Shown one piece after another: positions 39,020 through 48,028 of a stretch of 64,000 bases of DNA. Location: assembly GCF_029893805.1 (NCBI RefSeq), contig NZ_JARXYP010000002.1:7192001-7256000 (forward strand), in the 5' to 3' direction. A model generated the notes under the pieces. It was not told where the DNA came from, did no database searches, and worked only from the letters and a program-made list of their open reading frames with translations. Both the position numbers and the translations under genes were made by a program. Position 1 is the first letter of the stretch. Each line of letters opens with the position of its first letter. Source of the DNA: Streptomyces sp. SAI-135 (GTDB taxonomy: Bacteria; Actinomycetota; Actinomycetes; Streptomycetales; Streptomycetaceae).

Positions 39020-40602
39020 ACTCGTACACGCACGGCCTGGGCTCGACGGGGCTGCTCGGCGACACCATCGGGGCCAATCTGGACCGGGCGGTGGCGAGGT
39101 GGCCCGACCGGGAGGCGCTCGTCGACGTGCCGTCCGGGCGACGCTGGACGTACGCCCAGTTCGGCGCCGACGTCGAGGAGTTGGCGTCCGCGCTGCTCGC
39201 CTCCGGGGTCGCCAAGGGTGACCGGGTGGGGATCTGGGCGGTCAACTGCCCGGAGTGGGTGCTCGTCCAGTACGCCACCGCCCGCATCGGCGCGATCATG
39301 GTGAACATCAACCCGGCGTACCGCACCCACGAGGTCGAGTACGTCCTCGGCCAGGCGGGGATCTCGCTCCTCTTCGCGTCCCTGAGCCACAAGACGAGCG
39401 ACTACCGGGCGATGGTCGACGAAGTGCGGGGCAGGTGCCGGGAGTTGCGGGAGGTCGTCTACATCGGCGACCCGAGCTGGGGGGAGTTGCTGCGGCGCGC
39501 CGTGCCGGACGCGGTGCACCCGGAACTCTCCTGCGACGACCCGATCAACATCCAGTACACCTCGGGCACGACCGGCTTCCCCAAGGGGGCCACGCTCTCC
39601 CACCACAACATCCTCAACAACGGTTATTTCGTGGGGGAGTTGATTGCCTACAGCGAGCAGGACCGGGTGTGCATCCCGGTTCCGTTTTATCACTGTTTCG
39701 GCATGGTGATGGGGAATCTGGCCGCTACGTCCCACGGCGCGTGCATGGTCATCCCGGCCCCCTCCTTCGACCCGGCGGCGACCCTGCGGGCGGTCCAGCA
39801 GGAGCGCTGCACCTCGCTGTACGGCGTCCCGACCATGTTCATCGCGGAGCTGAACCTGCCCGACTTCGCGACCTACGACCTCTCCACCCTGCGCACCGGG
39901 ATCATGGCGGGCTCGCCGTGTCCGGTGGAGGTGATGAAGCGGGTGGTCGCGGAGATGCACATGGCGGAGGTCTCCATCTGCTACGGCATGACGGAGACGT
40001 CCCCGGTCTCGCTCCAGACCCGCAGGGACGACGACCTGGAGCACCGCACCGGCACGGTGGGCCGCGTCCTGCCGCACATCGAGGTCAAGGTCGTGGACCC
40101 GGCGACCGGTGTGACCCAACCCCGGGGCACGGCGGGGGAGTTGTGCACCCGCGGCTACAGCGTGATGCTCGGCTACTGGAACGAGCCCGAGAAGACGGCG
40201 GAGGCCGTCGACCCCGGTCGCTGGATGCACACCGGTGACCTGGCCGTGATGCGCGAGGACGGGTACGTCGAGATCGTCGGCCGCATCAAGGACATGATCA
40301 TCCGGGGCGGCGAGAACATCTACCCGCGCGAGATCGAGGAGTTCCTGTACGGCCATCCGAAGATCGCGGACGTCCAGGTGGTGGGCGTCCCTGACGAGCG
40401 CTACGGCGAGGAGGTGCTGGCCTGCGTGATCCCGCGCGACCCGGCCGCACCGCCGAGCCTGGAGGAACTGCGCGCGTTCTGCGACGGCAGACTGGCCCAC
40501 TACAAGATCCCGAGCCGCCTCCGGATCCTCGACGCCTTTCCGATGACGGTGTCGGGGAAGGTACGGAAGGTGGAGCTGCGGGAGACGTACGCGCGGGGGT
40601 GA
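39016..40602 (+). CDS. fatty-acyl-CoA synthetase-type AMP-binding enzyme
   Basis: A 528-residue protein whose GTG start overlaps the previous stop (GTGA). Motifs: YTSGTTGFPKGATLSH (A3, ~residue 180), YGMTETSPVS (A5), WMHTGDLAVMREDGY (A7), KDMIIRGGENIYPREIE (A8) and MTVSGKVRKVELRE (A10 Lys). It resembles FadD-type ligases of the short/medium/branched class. Two adjacent ligases under a GAF-LuxR regulator suggest a degradative route for a fatty or aromatic acid, but no dehydrogenase or thiolase is in the neighbourhood. Confidence 0.9.
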   Translation: MNSYTHGLGSTGLLGDTIGANLDRAVARWPDREALVDVPSGRRWTYAQFGADVEELASALLASGVAKGDRVGIWAVNCPEWVLVQYATARIGAIMVNINPAYRTHEVEYVLGQAGISLLFASLSHKTSDYRAMVDEVRGRCRELREVVYIGDPSWGELLRRAVPDAVHPELSCDDPINIQYTSGTTGFPKGATLSHHNILNNGYFVGELIAYSEQDRVCIPVPFYHCFGMVMGNLAATSHGACMVIPAPSFDPAATLRAVQQERCTSLYGVPTMFIAELNLPDFATYDLSTLRTGIMAGSPCPVEVMKRVVAEMHMAEVSICYGMTETSPVSLQTRRDDDLEHRTGTVGRVLPHIEVKVVDPATGVTQPRGTAGELCTRGYSVMLGYWNEPEKTAEAVDPGRWMHTGDLAVMREDGYVEIVGRIKDMIIRGGENIYPREIEEFLYGHPKIADVQVVGVPDERYGEEVLACVIPRDPAAPPSLEELRAFCDGRLAHYKIPSRLRILDAFPMTVSGKVRKVELRETYARG

Positions 40603-40630
40603 GCGCGTGGCCGGCCCGGGGCGTGTGTAC

Positions 40631-40800
40631 CAGTTCCCCGCGCCCCTGGGTGTGTGTGGCGGTGCGTGTTCGTCTGGGGGTTCGGTGGGGGCGGGCGTTT
40701 CTGCGCAGTTCCCCGCGCCCCTGAGTGCCTGCGGCGGCCCCTGATCGTCCGTGGCGCCGGGGCACTGCAACCTGCCCAGGGGCGCGGGGAACTGCGCAAA
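40631..40800. repeat. cluster of GGGGCGCGGGGAACTG-type dispersed repeats
   Basis: Three copies of a repeat with core CAGTTCCCCGCGCCCCTG occur at about 40631-40650, 40702-40727 and, inverted, 40777-40799. The second and third form a perfect inverted repeat of at least 20 bp with a ~55-bp loop. A fourth copy is at 54653-54675. The intervening 315 bp (40603-40917) hold no gene. It lies between convergent genes, so it could act as a terminator. Such elements recur in Streptomyces intergenic DNA. Confidence 0.85.
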
Positions 40801-40917
40801 ACGCCCGCCCCCACCGGCCGGTGGGCCGCGCGAGTTCGCCCGGCCCCGGCCGCTCGGGCGTGTGGTCCCTGTCCTGGCTCGCCCCCCGGCCCGTGGGCCG
40901 ACCCGCCTGGCCCGCCG

Positions 40918-41634
40918 CTACGGTCCGTTCAGTTCGTCCGCCAGGGTGTTGACCGGCTGCGGTGTTCCCGTCAGGTCCAGGACGAACAGGGGGACGCCGA
41001 GGCTGTCGGCGCGGGTGCGGGCCTCCGTGGTGTAGCCGGCCAGGGAGAAGTACACGCAGTCCGAGGACTCCGTCATGGCCGTCAGCCACAGGCACTCCAC
41101 GTCACGCGGTGAGGCGGGCCGCACGGTCGGGTCCACCTGCGCCAGCAGCCCGCGGGCCGCGAGGCCGATGCCGGACGGGGGCCGCTGGTCCGCGCGCCGG
41201 ATGTCCTGGTAGCCGAGCCAGCGCAGATACAGCGCGGCGACGGTGACCGCGTCACGCGCGGTGCGGATCGTGATCGGCTGGAAGGCACGGCGCGGGGGAG
41301 CGGGGACCTCCACCCCCGGCTCCACCCCCGGCTCCACGTCCCGTCCCACCCCCGCCCCGGACTCCGGGCACGTGCCCCCGGCGACCGGGATCCGCAGGAC
41401 CGTCCCGCAGCCACAGCCCAGCTCCGGCCGCGGCCACTGCGTCCTGCGCCCGCAGACCGCGCACTCCACGGCGACCCACGCCTCCTCCCACACCTGGTGG
41501 GCGACGGCCGCGGGCGCCCCGTACCGGTCCAGCGGCGGGCAGACGGGGGCGCCGCACTCGCACGGGTACGACGGCGCCGCGTAGAGGTGCTCGCGCCGGC
41601 AGACCGGACAGCGCACCGACACGGTCTCGGACAT
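40918..41634 (-). CDS. zinc-ribbon protein with degenerate Mrr-like restriction endonuclease domain
   Basis: A 238-residue protein. The N-terminal part has paired zinc-binding motifs (CPVCRREH, CECGAPVC, CAVCGRR, CGCGTVL). After a Pro-rich linker, the C-terminal ~115 residues resemble the Mrr_cat restriction-endonuclease fold (TARDAVTVAALYLRWLGYQD ... GIGLAARGLLAQVDPTVRP ... CVYFSLAGYTTEARTRADSL). The expected catalytic D-QxK triad (GID...QVK) reads GIG...QVD, so cleavage is unlikely. It may be a DNA-binding or sensing relic. It is divergent from gcl. Confidence 0.65.
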   Translation of the reverse strand: MSETVSVRCPVCRREHLYAAPSYPCECGAPVCPPLDRYGAPAAVAHQVWEEAWVAVECAVCGRRTQWPRPELGCGCGTVLRIPVAGGTCPESGAGVGRDVEPGVEPGVEVPAPPRRAFQPITIRTARDAVTVAALYLRWLGYQDIRRADQRPPSGIGLAARGLLAQVDPTVRPASPRDVECLWLTAMTESSDCVYFSLAGYTTEARTRADSLGVPLFVLDLTGTPQPVNTLADELNGP

Positions 41635-41705
41635 GGCCACATCGTCCTCCAGTGCCCGCCCGGTTGTCCGCCTCTTGACGGTCTTCACCCACCCACCTAC
41701 ATTGC

Positions 41706-41741
41706 TTCCAGATAGCAGAAAACTTATTCCGTATTGCGGAA
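41706..41741 (+). promoter_or_regulatory. tandem operator upstream of gcl
   Basis: Two 15-bp sites lie 21 bp apart (two helical turns): TTCCAGATAGCAGAA (41706-41720, imperfect) and TTCCGTATTGCGGAA (41727-41741, perfect 5-bp arms). The same pair, same spacing and same order relative to the gene, is found upstream of hyi-glxR at 46313-46348. TTCC-N7-GGAA half-sites are the type used by IclR-family repressors, including AllR/IclR of glyoxylate metabolism. Confidence 0.75.
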
Positions 41742-41817
41742 GCACTCACCGCGGGGCGCGACGGGAGTACGCATCCGACAGCCGAAGCAGTAGAAGCAGT
41801 CGAAGCAGGAGTACTCG

Positions 41818-43602
<1,785 letters not shown>

Positions 43603-43616
43603 CACCCCGGACGCCG

Positions 43617-43652
43617 AAGGGCGGTCCCACCGTGAAGGCGGGACCGCCCTTT
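43617..43652 (+). terminator. terminator of gcl
   Basis: Perfect 12-bp stem AAGGGCGGTCCC (43617-43628) / GGGACCGCCCTT (43640-43651) ending in TTT, 14 bp past the gcl stop. Confidence 0.85.
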
Positions 43653-43800
43653 CCCGTGCCCGGCTCCCCCGAAGCCGTTCCCCCGTCGTGTGGCCCGCCG
43701 CCCCCGTGCCGGCGGGCCCTCACGTGTAGAGAATGTGCCCGAGGCAGGGGCCCGTTGAAGCCCCCTGCCCCAGGTTCAGAGCTTGATTTGAGGATTCCGT

Positions 43801-43832
43801 AGCGGGCGTACGACCGCTGTCGTACGCCCGCT
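43801..43832 (-). terminator. terminator of the small 43832-44071 gene
   Basis: Perfect 13-bp stem AGCGGGCGTACGA / TCGTACGCCCGCT with a 6-nt loop. Its right arm overlaps the last base of the stop codon of the leftward small gene. The rest of the 43653-43800 gap shows no gene. Confidence 0.75.
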
Positions 43833-44071
43833 CACCGGTCGTGGTGCTCGGACAGTCCCGGCCAGTCGTCCGGACCGCCCCCCTGCCACTCCACGACGTC
43901 GTCGTCCTCGACCTCGATGCGGTCCAGGTCGGCGAGCCGGAGCAGCTCTACGACGTCGTCCAGGTGCGAGGCGACGCCCAGGTTCTCGTCGTCCGCGGTG
44001 ACCCGCCGCGACCCGTCCAGGGCCGGAGCGTGCACCACGACATGGGGATGCTGTGCTGGATGTGCTGCCAT
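43832..44071 (-). CDS. small conserved acidic protein, unknown function
   Basis: About 79 residues from ATG 44071. The C-terminal half, GVASHLDDVVELLRLADLDR followed by a short acidic stretch and EWQGGGPDDWPG, looks like a small actinobacterial family of unknown function. The frame extends upstream to 44323, but that part is low-complexity and contains a large hairpin, so it is excluded. It lies between gcl and glxR, but there is no evidence that it belongs to the pathway. Confidence 0.55.
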   Translation of the reverse strand: MAAHPAQHPHVVVHAPALDGSRRVTADDENLGVASHLDDVVELLRLADLDRIEVEDDDVVEWQGGGPDDWPGLSEHHDR

Positions 44072-44416
44072 GCCTTCAGAGTCCTGCGATCCGCGGCGCT
44101 GCGCACCCCGGGAACACGACAGAGCGCCGGATACGGGACCGTCCGTATCCGGCGCTCTGGGTTCCTGCGGTACTGCCGGGACCGCGGCGGCCGCGACGGG
44201 ACCGGGACACGCTCCTTCCCTCAGGTCGAAGAAGGAGGGCCCGGGACCTTCACCACCGCACTGGCTCGCAGGCCGCCGCGGTCCTCCCCTGGCCGCACCC
44301 GGTACCGGGCGACCACCCCTCATCCGGGTCGCCGGGTCCGTCGGGCGCGGTCAGGGAGTCTGTGGGGAGCGAGGTCTCCTCGCTCCCGTCCACCGGCCTC
44401 GGGGGCCGGGCTGGTT
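44072..44416. other. gene-free stretch with two perfect hairpins
   Basis: No credible gene. It contains CAGAGCGCCGGATACGG (44118-44134) paired with 44141-44157: a perfect 17-bp stem with a 6-nt loop, 47 bp upstream of the small gene. A second stem pairs GGGAGCGAGG (44365-44374) with CCTCGCTCCC (44378-44387) across a 3-nt loop. With the glxR terminator these make three hairpins in about 360 bp. Confidence 0.6.
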
Positions 44417-44474
44417 CCGGGCGGCGCCACCGCCTGGGCGCGACAGGACAGATGTCAGCGGTGGCGCCGCCCGG
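44417..44474 (-). terminator. terminator of the hyi-glxR unit
   Basis: Perfect 17-bp stem CCGGGCGGCGCCACCGC (44417-44433) / GCGGTGGCGCCGCCCGG (44458-44474) with a 24-nt loop, 28 bp after the glxR stop on the minus strand. Confidence 0.75.
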
Positions 44475-44501
44475 AGTCTTCGGGGGCCGTCGGACCCGGC
44501 G

Positions 44502-45416
44502 TCAGACCCGCGCGCCGGACAGCCGCTCCACGGCCCGCAGCAGCGCCGAGTGGTCCAGGCCCCCGTCGCCCTGCGCGCGCAGACTGGCGACCAGCTGGGC
44601 GACGACGGCGCCGACGGGCAGGGCCGCGCCGACATTGCGGGCGGCGTCGGTGACGATGCCCATGTCCTTGTGGTGCAGATCGATCCGGAAGCCCGGCTTG
44701 AAGTCGCGCTGGAGGAAGTTGTCCTTCTTGCGCGTCAGCACGGTCGAGCCGGCGAGACCGCCGTTCAGGACGTCCAGCGCGGCCTTCAGGTCCACGCCCG
44801 ACTTCTCCAGGAAGACGACGGCCTCGGCGCACGCCTGGATGTTCACGGCGACGATCAGCTGGTTCGCGGCCTTCACGGTCTGGCCCGAGCCGTGCGGACC
44901 GCACAGCACGATGGTCTTGCCGAGCGCCTCGAAGATCGGCTCGGCCTCGTCGAAGTCGGCCTGCTCGCCGCCCACCATGATGGACAGCACGGCTTCGATC
45001 GCACCGGCCTCACCGCCGGACACGGGCGCGTCCAGCACGCGGATGCCCTTGTCCTTCGCCGCCTTCGCCAGGTCGACGGACGTCTGCGGGGTGATCGAGG
45101 ACATGTCGATCAGCAGGGCGCCGGAGCGGGCGTTGTCCAGGATGCCCTCGGGGCCGTACGCGATGGCCTCCACCTGCGGGGAGGCGGGCACCATCGTGAT
45201 GATCACGTCGGCGTCCCGCACGGCCTCGGCGATCGAGGAGGCGGCGGTGCCGCCGGCGGCGGCCAGCCGGTCCAGCTTGTCCTGTTCGAGGGTGAAACCG
45301 GTGACGTCGTAACCCGCCTTGACCAAGTTCTCGGACATGGGGGAGCCCATGATGCCGAGACCTATCCAAGCAATCGCCGGGCGGGCTGGGTGGGAAGAAT
45401 GCGCGAGGTTGCTCAT
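44502..45416 (-). CDS. glxR: 2-hydroxy-3-oxopropionate (tartronate semialdehyde) reductase
   Basis: A 304-residue b-hydroxyacid dehydrogenase-family enzyme. The NAD-binding motif IGLGIMGSPMSENLVKAGY starts near residue 18. The substrate-binding DAPVSGGEAGA is near 130 and the catalytic Lys region GSGQTVKAANQLIV near 180. It reduces tartronate semialdehyde made by Gcl to D-glycerate. It follows hyi by 27 bp on the same strand, forming a two-gene operon opposite to gcl. Confidence 0.93.
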   Translation of the reverse strand: MSNLAHSSHPARPAIAWIGLGIMGSPMSENLVKAGYDVTGFTLEQDKLDRLAAAGGTAASSIAEAVRDADVIITMVPASPQVEAIAYGPEGILDNARSGALLIDMSSITPQTSVDLAKAAKDKGIRVLDAPVSGGEAGAIEAVLSIMVGGEQADFDEAEPIFEALGKTIVLCGPHGSGQTVKAANQLIVAVNIQACAEAVVFLEKSGVDLKAALDVLNGGLAGSTVLTRKKDNFLQRDFKPGFRIDLHHKDMGIVTDAARNVGAALPVGAVVAQLVASLRAQGDGGLDHSALLRAVERLSGARV

Positions 45417-45443
45417 GAGGGGGTGCCTCTCAGGAAAGGGGGG

Positions 45444-46265
45444 TCAGCGGGGCAGCCAGTCGAAGGCCTCGGCGCTCGGGCGGTCGCCCGGCTTGTACTC
45501 GAGGCCGACCCAGCCGTCGTAGCCCGCCTTCTTCAGCTGGTCGAGGAGGTCGGCGAGGGGCAGCGCGCCCGTGCCCGGAGCGCCGCGGCCCGGGTTGTCG
45601 GCGATCTGCACATGGCCGGTCCTCCCGGTGAACTCCTCGATCACCGCGGGCAGGTCCTCGCCGTTCATGGACAGGTGGTAGAGGTCCATCAGGAACTTCG
45701 CGTTGCCGAGGCCGGTCGCGTCGTTGACCTTGTCGACGATCCCGACCGCCGCGGGCGCGCTCACCAGCGGGTACCGCGGGGACTCGGGCCTGTTGAGGGC
45801 CTCGATCAGGAGGATCGCGCCGATCCGGTCGGCCGCGCGGGCCGCGAGGACGAGGTTCTCCAGCGCGAGCGCGTCCTGCTCGGCAGGGTCCACGCCGTCG
45901 ACGCGGTTGCCGTACAGGGCGTTGAGCGCCTTGGTGCCCAGTGATCCCGCGAAGTCGGCGGCCACGTCGATGTTGGCGCGGAAGCGCTCCGACTCCTCGC
46001 CCGGGATCGACAGGGCACCCCGGTCCGGACCGGGCAGCTCGCCGGCGTAGAAGTTCAGGCCCGTGAGCTGGACGCCCGCGTCCTCGATCGCCCTCTTCAG
46101 GGCGTCGAGCTCGGACCGCTCCGGGGTCGGGGTGTCGATCCAGGGCCACCACAGCTCGACCGCGGTGAAGCCCGCCGCGGCGGCGGCCGCGGGGCGCTCC
46201 AGGAGCGGGAGTTCCGTGAAGAGGATCGACAGGTTGACGTTGAAGCGCTGGTCGGCGAATCCCAT
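45444..46265 (-). CDS. hyi: hydroxypyruvate isomerase-like TIM-barrel protein
   Basis: A 273-residue AP-endonuclease-2/xylose-isomerase-like TIM barrel. Conserved metal/active-site segments are NVNLSILFTE near the start, ILLIEALNR (Glu ~145), FLMDLYHLSMNGED (Asp/His ~185), HVQIADNPGR and VGLEYKPG (Glu ~255). Hyi interconverts hydroxypyruvate and tartronate semialdehyde. It is the first gene of hyi-glxR, with a tandem operator at 46313-46348 matching that of gcl. Confidence 0.9.
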   Translation of the reverse strand: MGFADQRFNVNLSILFTELPLLERPAAAAAAGFTAVELWWPWIDTPTPERSELDALKRAIEDAGVQLTGLNFYAGELPGPDRGALSIPGEESERFRANIDVAADFAGSLGTKALNALYGNRVDGVDPAEQDALALENLVLAARAADRIGAILLIEALNRPESPRYPLVSAPAAVGIVDKVNDATGLGNAKFLMDLYHLSMNGEDLPAVIEEFTGRTGHVQIADNPGRGAPGTGALPLADLLDQLKKAGYDGWVGLEYKPGDRPSAEAFDWLPR

Positions 46266-46312
46266 CGGGGTCGGCGCTCCCTTCCGTGTCGAGTAGTTCC
46301 GTAAGCGACTAG

Positions 46313-46348
46313 TTCCATAATGTGGAAGTTAGTTTCTGCTTATTGGAA
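46313..46348 (-). promoter_or_regulatory. tandem operator upstream of hyi-glxR
   Basis: The gene-proximal site TTCCATAATGTGGAA (46313-46327) is a perfect 5-bp-arm palindrome. The distal site at 46334-46348 reads TTCCAATAAGCAGAA on the minus strand, nearly identical to the distal gcl site TTCCAGATAGCAGAA. Spacing is 21 bp, exactly as at gcl. A further half-site TTCCGTAAG starts at 46297. Confidence 0.75.
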
Positions 46349-46419
46349 GATTGCCGTCGGGTCGAAGGCGTTGTCAAGAGGGCCCGGCGGAAAACGGCAC
46401 CTCGGGTTAGGTTGTGCGC

Positions 46420-46671
46420 GTGCGATTGAGAGTGGAGTTCACGACCGAGCCCTTCGACCTCGACGAGGCCCCGGCGCACGCGCTCGTGGCCCGCGAGGTC
46501 ATCGAGGCGGCCGCGCTGGACGCGGTGGACGTCGGCCCGTTCGGCAACACCGCCGAGGGGGGTGCCGACGAGGTGCTCACCGCCGTGGACGCCCTGCTGC
46601 GCAGGACCCTGGCCTCCGGCGCCACCCGGATCTCCCTCCAGGTGAACGTGGTCGGGGAGGTCGACGCGTGA
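46420..46671 (+). CDS. thiamine-binding (MTH1187/YkoF-like) small protein
   Basis: About 83 residues (GTG 46420; GTG 46414 is also possible). RLRVEFTTEPFDLDEAPAHA begins a ferredoxin-like fold, and DVGPFGNTAEGGADEVLTAV matches the FGT.EG segment of the DUF77/thiamine-binding family; it ends ISLQVNVVG. A TAGGTT -10-like element at 46408-46413 suggests a nearly leaderless transcript. Its stop overlaps the GTG of the next gene. Gcl needs ThDP, so a link is conceivable. I am confident of the fold family but not of the ligand. Confidence 0.65.
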   Translation: MRLRVEFTTEPFDLDEAPAHALVAREVIEAAALDAVDVGPFGNTAEGGADEVLTAVDALLRRTLASGATRISLQVNVVGEVDA

Positions 46672-47027
46672 GCGCCGACGAGCCGTTCATCGCGGCGGTC
46701 AAGCCGCTGGTCGACGCCATGGGCGGCGAGATGCTCCCGCCGGACGAGGCCGGCCCCGACGACGTCGTGCTCTCCTGGGCGGGCGCCGACGTGGTCGCCG
46801 TGAGGCTGCCGCAGCTCGCGGACTCCCTCGATCACATCCTGGCCGCCATGGAGCGCAGGCGGGGCAAGCCGCTCGCCGACCTCGACCGCAAGGCCAAGCA
46901 GGAGGTCGTACGCATATTGGAGGCGCGCGGCGCCTTCTCCGTACGGCATGGCGTGGAGACCGTGGCGAGCGCCCTCGGGGTGAGCCGCTTCACGGTCTAC
47001 AACTACCTGAACCGGGACAAAACGTAG
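46668..47027 (+). CDS. small helix-turn-helix protein, YheO/DauR-type HTH
   Basis: A 119-residue protein whose C-terminal ~60 residues carry an HTH like that of YheO/DauR proteins (GRKPL..-type RRGKPLADLDRKAKQEVVRI, then VETVASALGVSRFTVYNYL). The N-terminal half (FIAAVKPLVDAMGGEML ... WAGADVVAVRLPQ) is not a recognised sensor domain. The GTG start overlaps the previous stop (GTGA). It lies between the divergent hyi-glxR and the downstream urate operon (84-bp gap), so it is a candidate local regulator of urate degradation. Confidence 0.75.
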   Translation: MSADEPFIAAVKPLVDAMGGEMLPPDEAGPDDVVLSWAGADVVAVRLPQLADSLDHILAAMERRRGKPLADLDRKAKQEVVRILEARGAFSVRHGVETVASALGVSRFTVYNYLNRDKT

Positions 47028-47063
47028 GCGGCGGACCCCGACGGGTTTCGTAACCCCGAATTT

Positions 47064-47104
47064 TCAACAAAGTGTTGACGTGGTGTCGCGTGGGGGCGTT
47101 AGCT
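47064..47104 (+). promoter_or_regulatory. promoter and palindromic operator of the urate operon
   Basis: TCAACA-AAG-TGTTGA (47064-47078) is a perfect 6-bp-arm inverted repeat overlapping the -35 box TTGACG (47075-47080). A TTAGCT -10-like box follows 18 bp later at 47099-47104. Only 7 nt separate it from GTG 47112, so the uraD mRNA is probably leaderless and no ribosome binding site is visible. Confidence 0.6.
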
Positions 47105-47111
47105 GACTCCC

Positions 47112-47624
47112 GTGACTTCGACTTCCACGTCCCCCGGCCTGGCCCGGTTCAACGTCCTGGAGGAGCACGCGGCCCACGCCCTCCTCCTGGAGGCGTGCGC
47201 CTCGACGGCGTGGGTTCGGCGTCTGCTCGCCGCCCGCCCCTACGCGAGTGCCGAGGACCTCTACACCACCAGCGACACCGCCATGGGCGAGCTGACCGCC
47301 GACGACCTCGCCGAGGCCATGGCCGGCCACCCGCCGATCGGCCGCCCCAAACCCGGCGACCCGACCTCCGCCCGCGAGCAGCGCGGCATGGCCGGCGCCT
47401 CCGAGGAGCTCAGGGCGGAGATGCTGGACCTGAACCTGGCGTACCAGGAGAGGTTCGGGCATGTCTTCCTGATCTGCGCGACCGGCCGCACCGCCGAGCA
47501 GATGCGGGACGCGGTCAAGGAGCGGATCGGCAACGCGCCGGAGCGCGAACGCGAGATCGTGCGCACCGAGCTGGGCAAGATCAACCGCATCCGGCTGGCC
47601 CGCATCGTCGAAGAGGACGCCTGA
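47112..47624 (+). CDS. uraD: OHCU decarboxylase
   Basis: A 170-residue all-helical 2-oxo-4-hydroxy-4-carboxy-5-ureidoimidazoline decarboxylase that forms S-allantoin. Family signatures: the catalytic His in MAGHPPIGRPKPG (~residue 74), the Glu/Gln region EELRAEMLDLNLAYQERFG (~100) and FLICATGRT (~120). It is first in an operon with uraH and uricase, with a 2-bp gap to uraH. The start GTG lies just downstream of a promoter with palindromic operator. Confidence 0.93.
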   Translation: MTSTSTSPGLARFNVLEEHAAHALLLEACASTAWVRRLLAARPYASAEDLYTTSDTAMGELTADDLAEAMAGHPPIGRPKPGDPTSAREQRGMAGASEELRAEMLDLNLAYQERFGHVFLICATGRTAEQMRDAVKERIGNAPEREREIVRTELGKINRIRLARIVEEDA

Positions 47625-47626
47625 CC

Positions 47627-48022
47627 ATGAGCACGAGCACCACCGCATCCGTGTCCACGCACATCCTGGACACCAGCGCCGGCCGCCCCGCCGAGGGCGT
47701 CCGTGTCGAACTCGCGGCCCGCGCCGGCCGCCAGGCCGACTGGCAGGCGCTCGGCGGCTCCGCGACCGACGCGGACGGGCGGTGCAAGGACCTGCCGGCG
47801 CTGCCGGAGGGAACCACCCACGTACGGCTCGACTTCGCGGTGGAGCCGTACTTCTCGAAGAAGCAAGCCGATGCGCAGCAGGACGCCCCCGCGAATCGGG
47901 ACAGCGGTGCCGGTGTGTTCTTCCCGGAGGTGGCGATCACCTTCGCCGTCGAGCCGGGCGAGCACTACCACGTACCGCTGCTGCTCAACCCGTTCGGCTA
48001 CTCCGTTTACCGAGGGAGCTAG
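47627..48022 (+). CDS. uraH: 5-hydroxyisourate hydrolase
   Basis: A 131-residue transthyretin-like protein. Catalytic-site residues are His in VSTHILDTSAGRPA, Arg in the VRLDFAVEPYF region, His in GEHYHVPLLLNPFGYSVYRGS, and the C-terminal YRGS tetrapeptide that defines the HIU hydrolase branch. It converts uricase product 5-hydroxyisourate to OHCU. It is the middle gene of uraD-uraH-uricase, with 6 bp to the uricase ATG. Confidence 0.95.
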   Translation: MSTSTTASVSTHILDTSAGRPAEGVRVELAARAGRQADWQALGGSATDADGRCKDLPALPEGTTHVRLDFAVEPYFSKKQADAQQDAPANRDSGAGVFFPEVAITFAVEPGEHYHVPLLLNPFGYSVYRGS

Positions 48023-48028
48023 CGAGCA

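Noticed and set aside
40631..40800. Possible CRISPR-like array
   Set aside because: Only three copies, in mixed orientation and with irregular spacing; fits a dispersed intergenic repeat.
43653..43800. Possible tRNA or small RNA after gcl
   Set aside because: No cloverleaf or T-loop consensus; only an imperfect GGCAGGGG-type stem is visible.
44072..44323. N-terminal extension of the small 43832-44071 protein
   Set aside because: Low-complexity Arg/Gly/Pro sequence encoded across a perfect 17-bp hairpin; the conserved part starts at ATG 44071.
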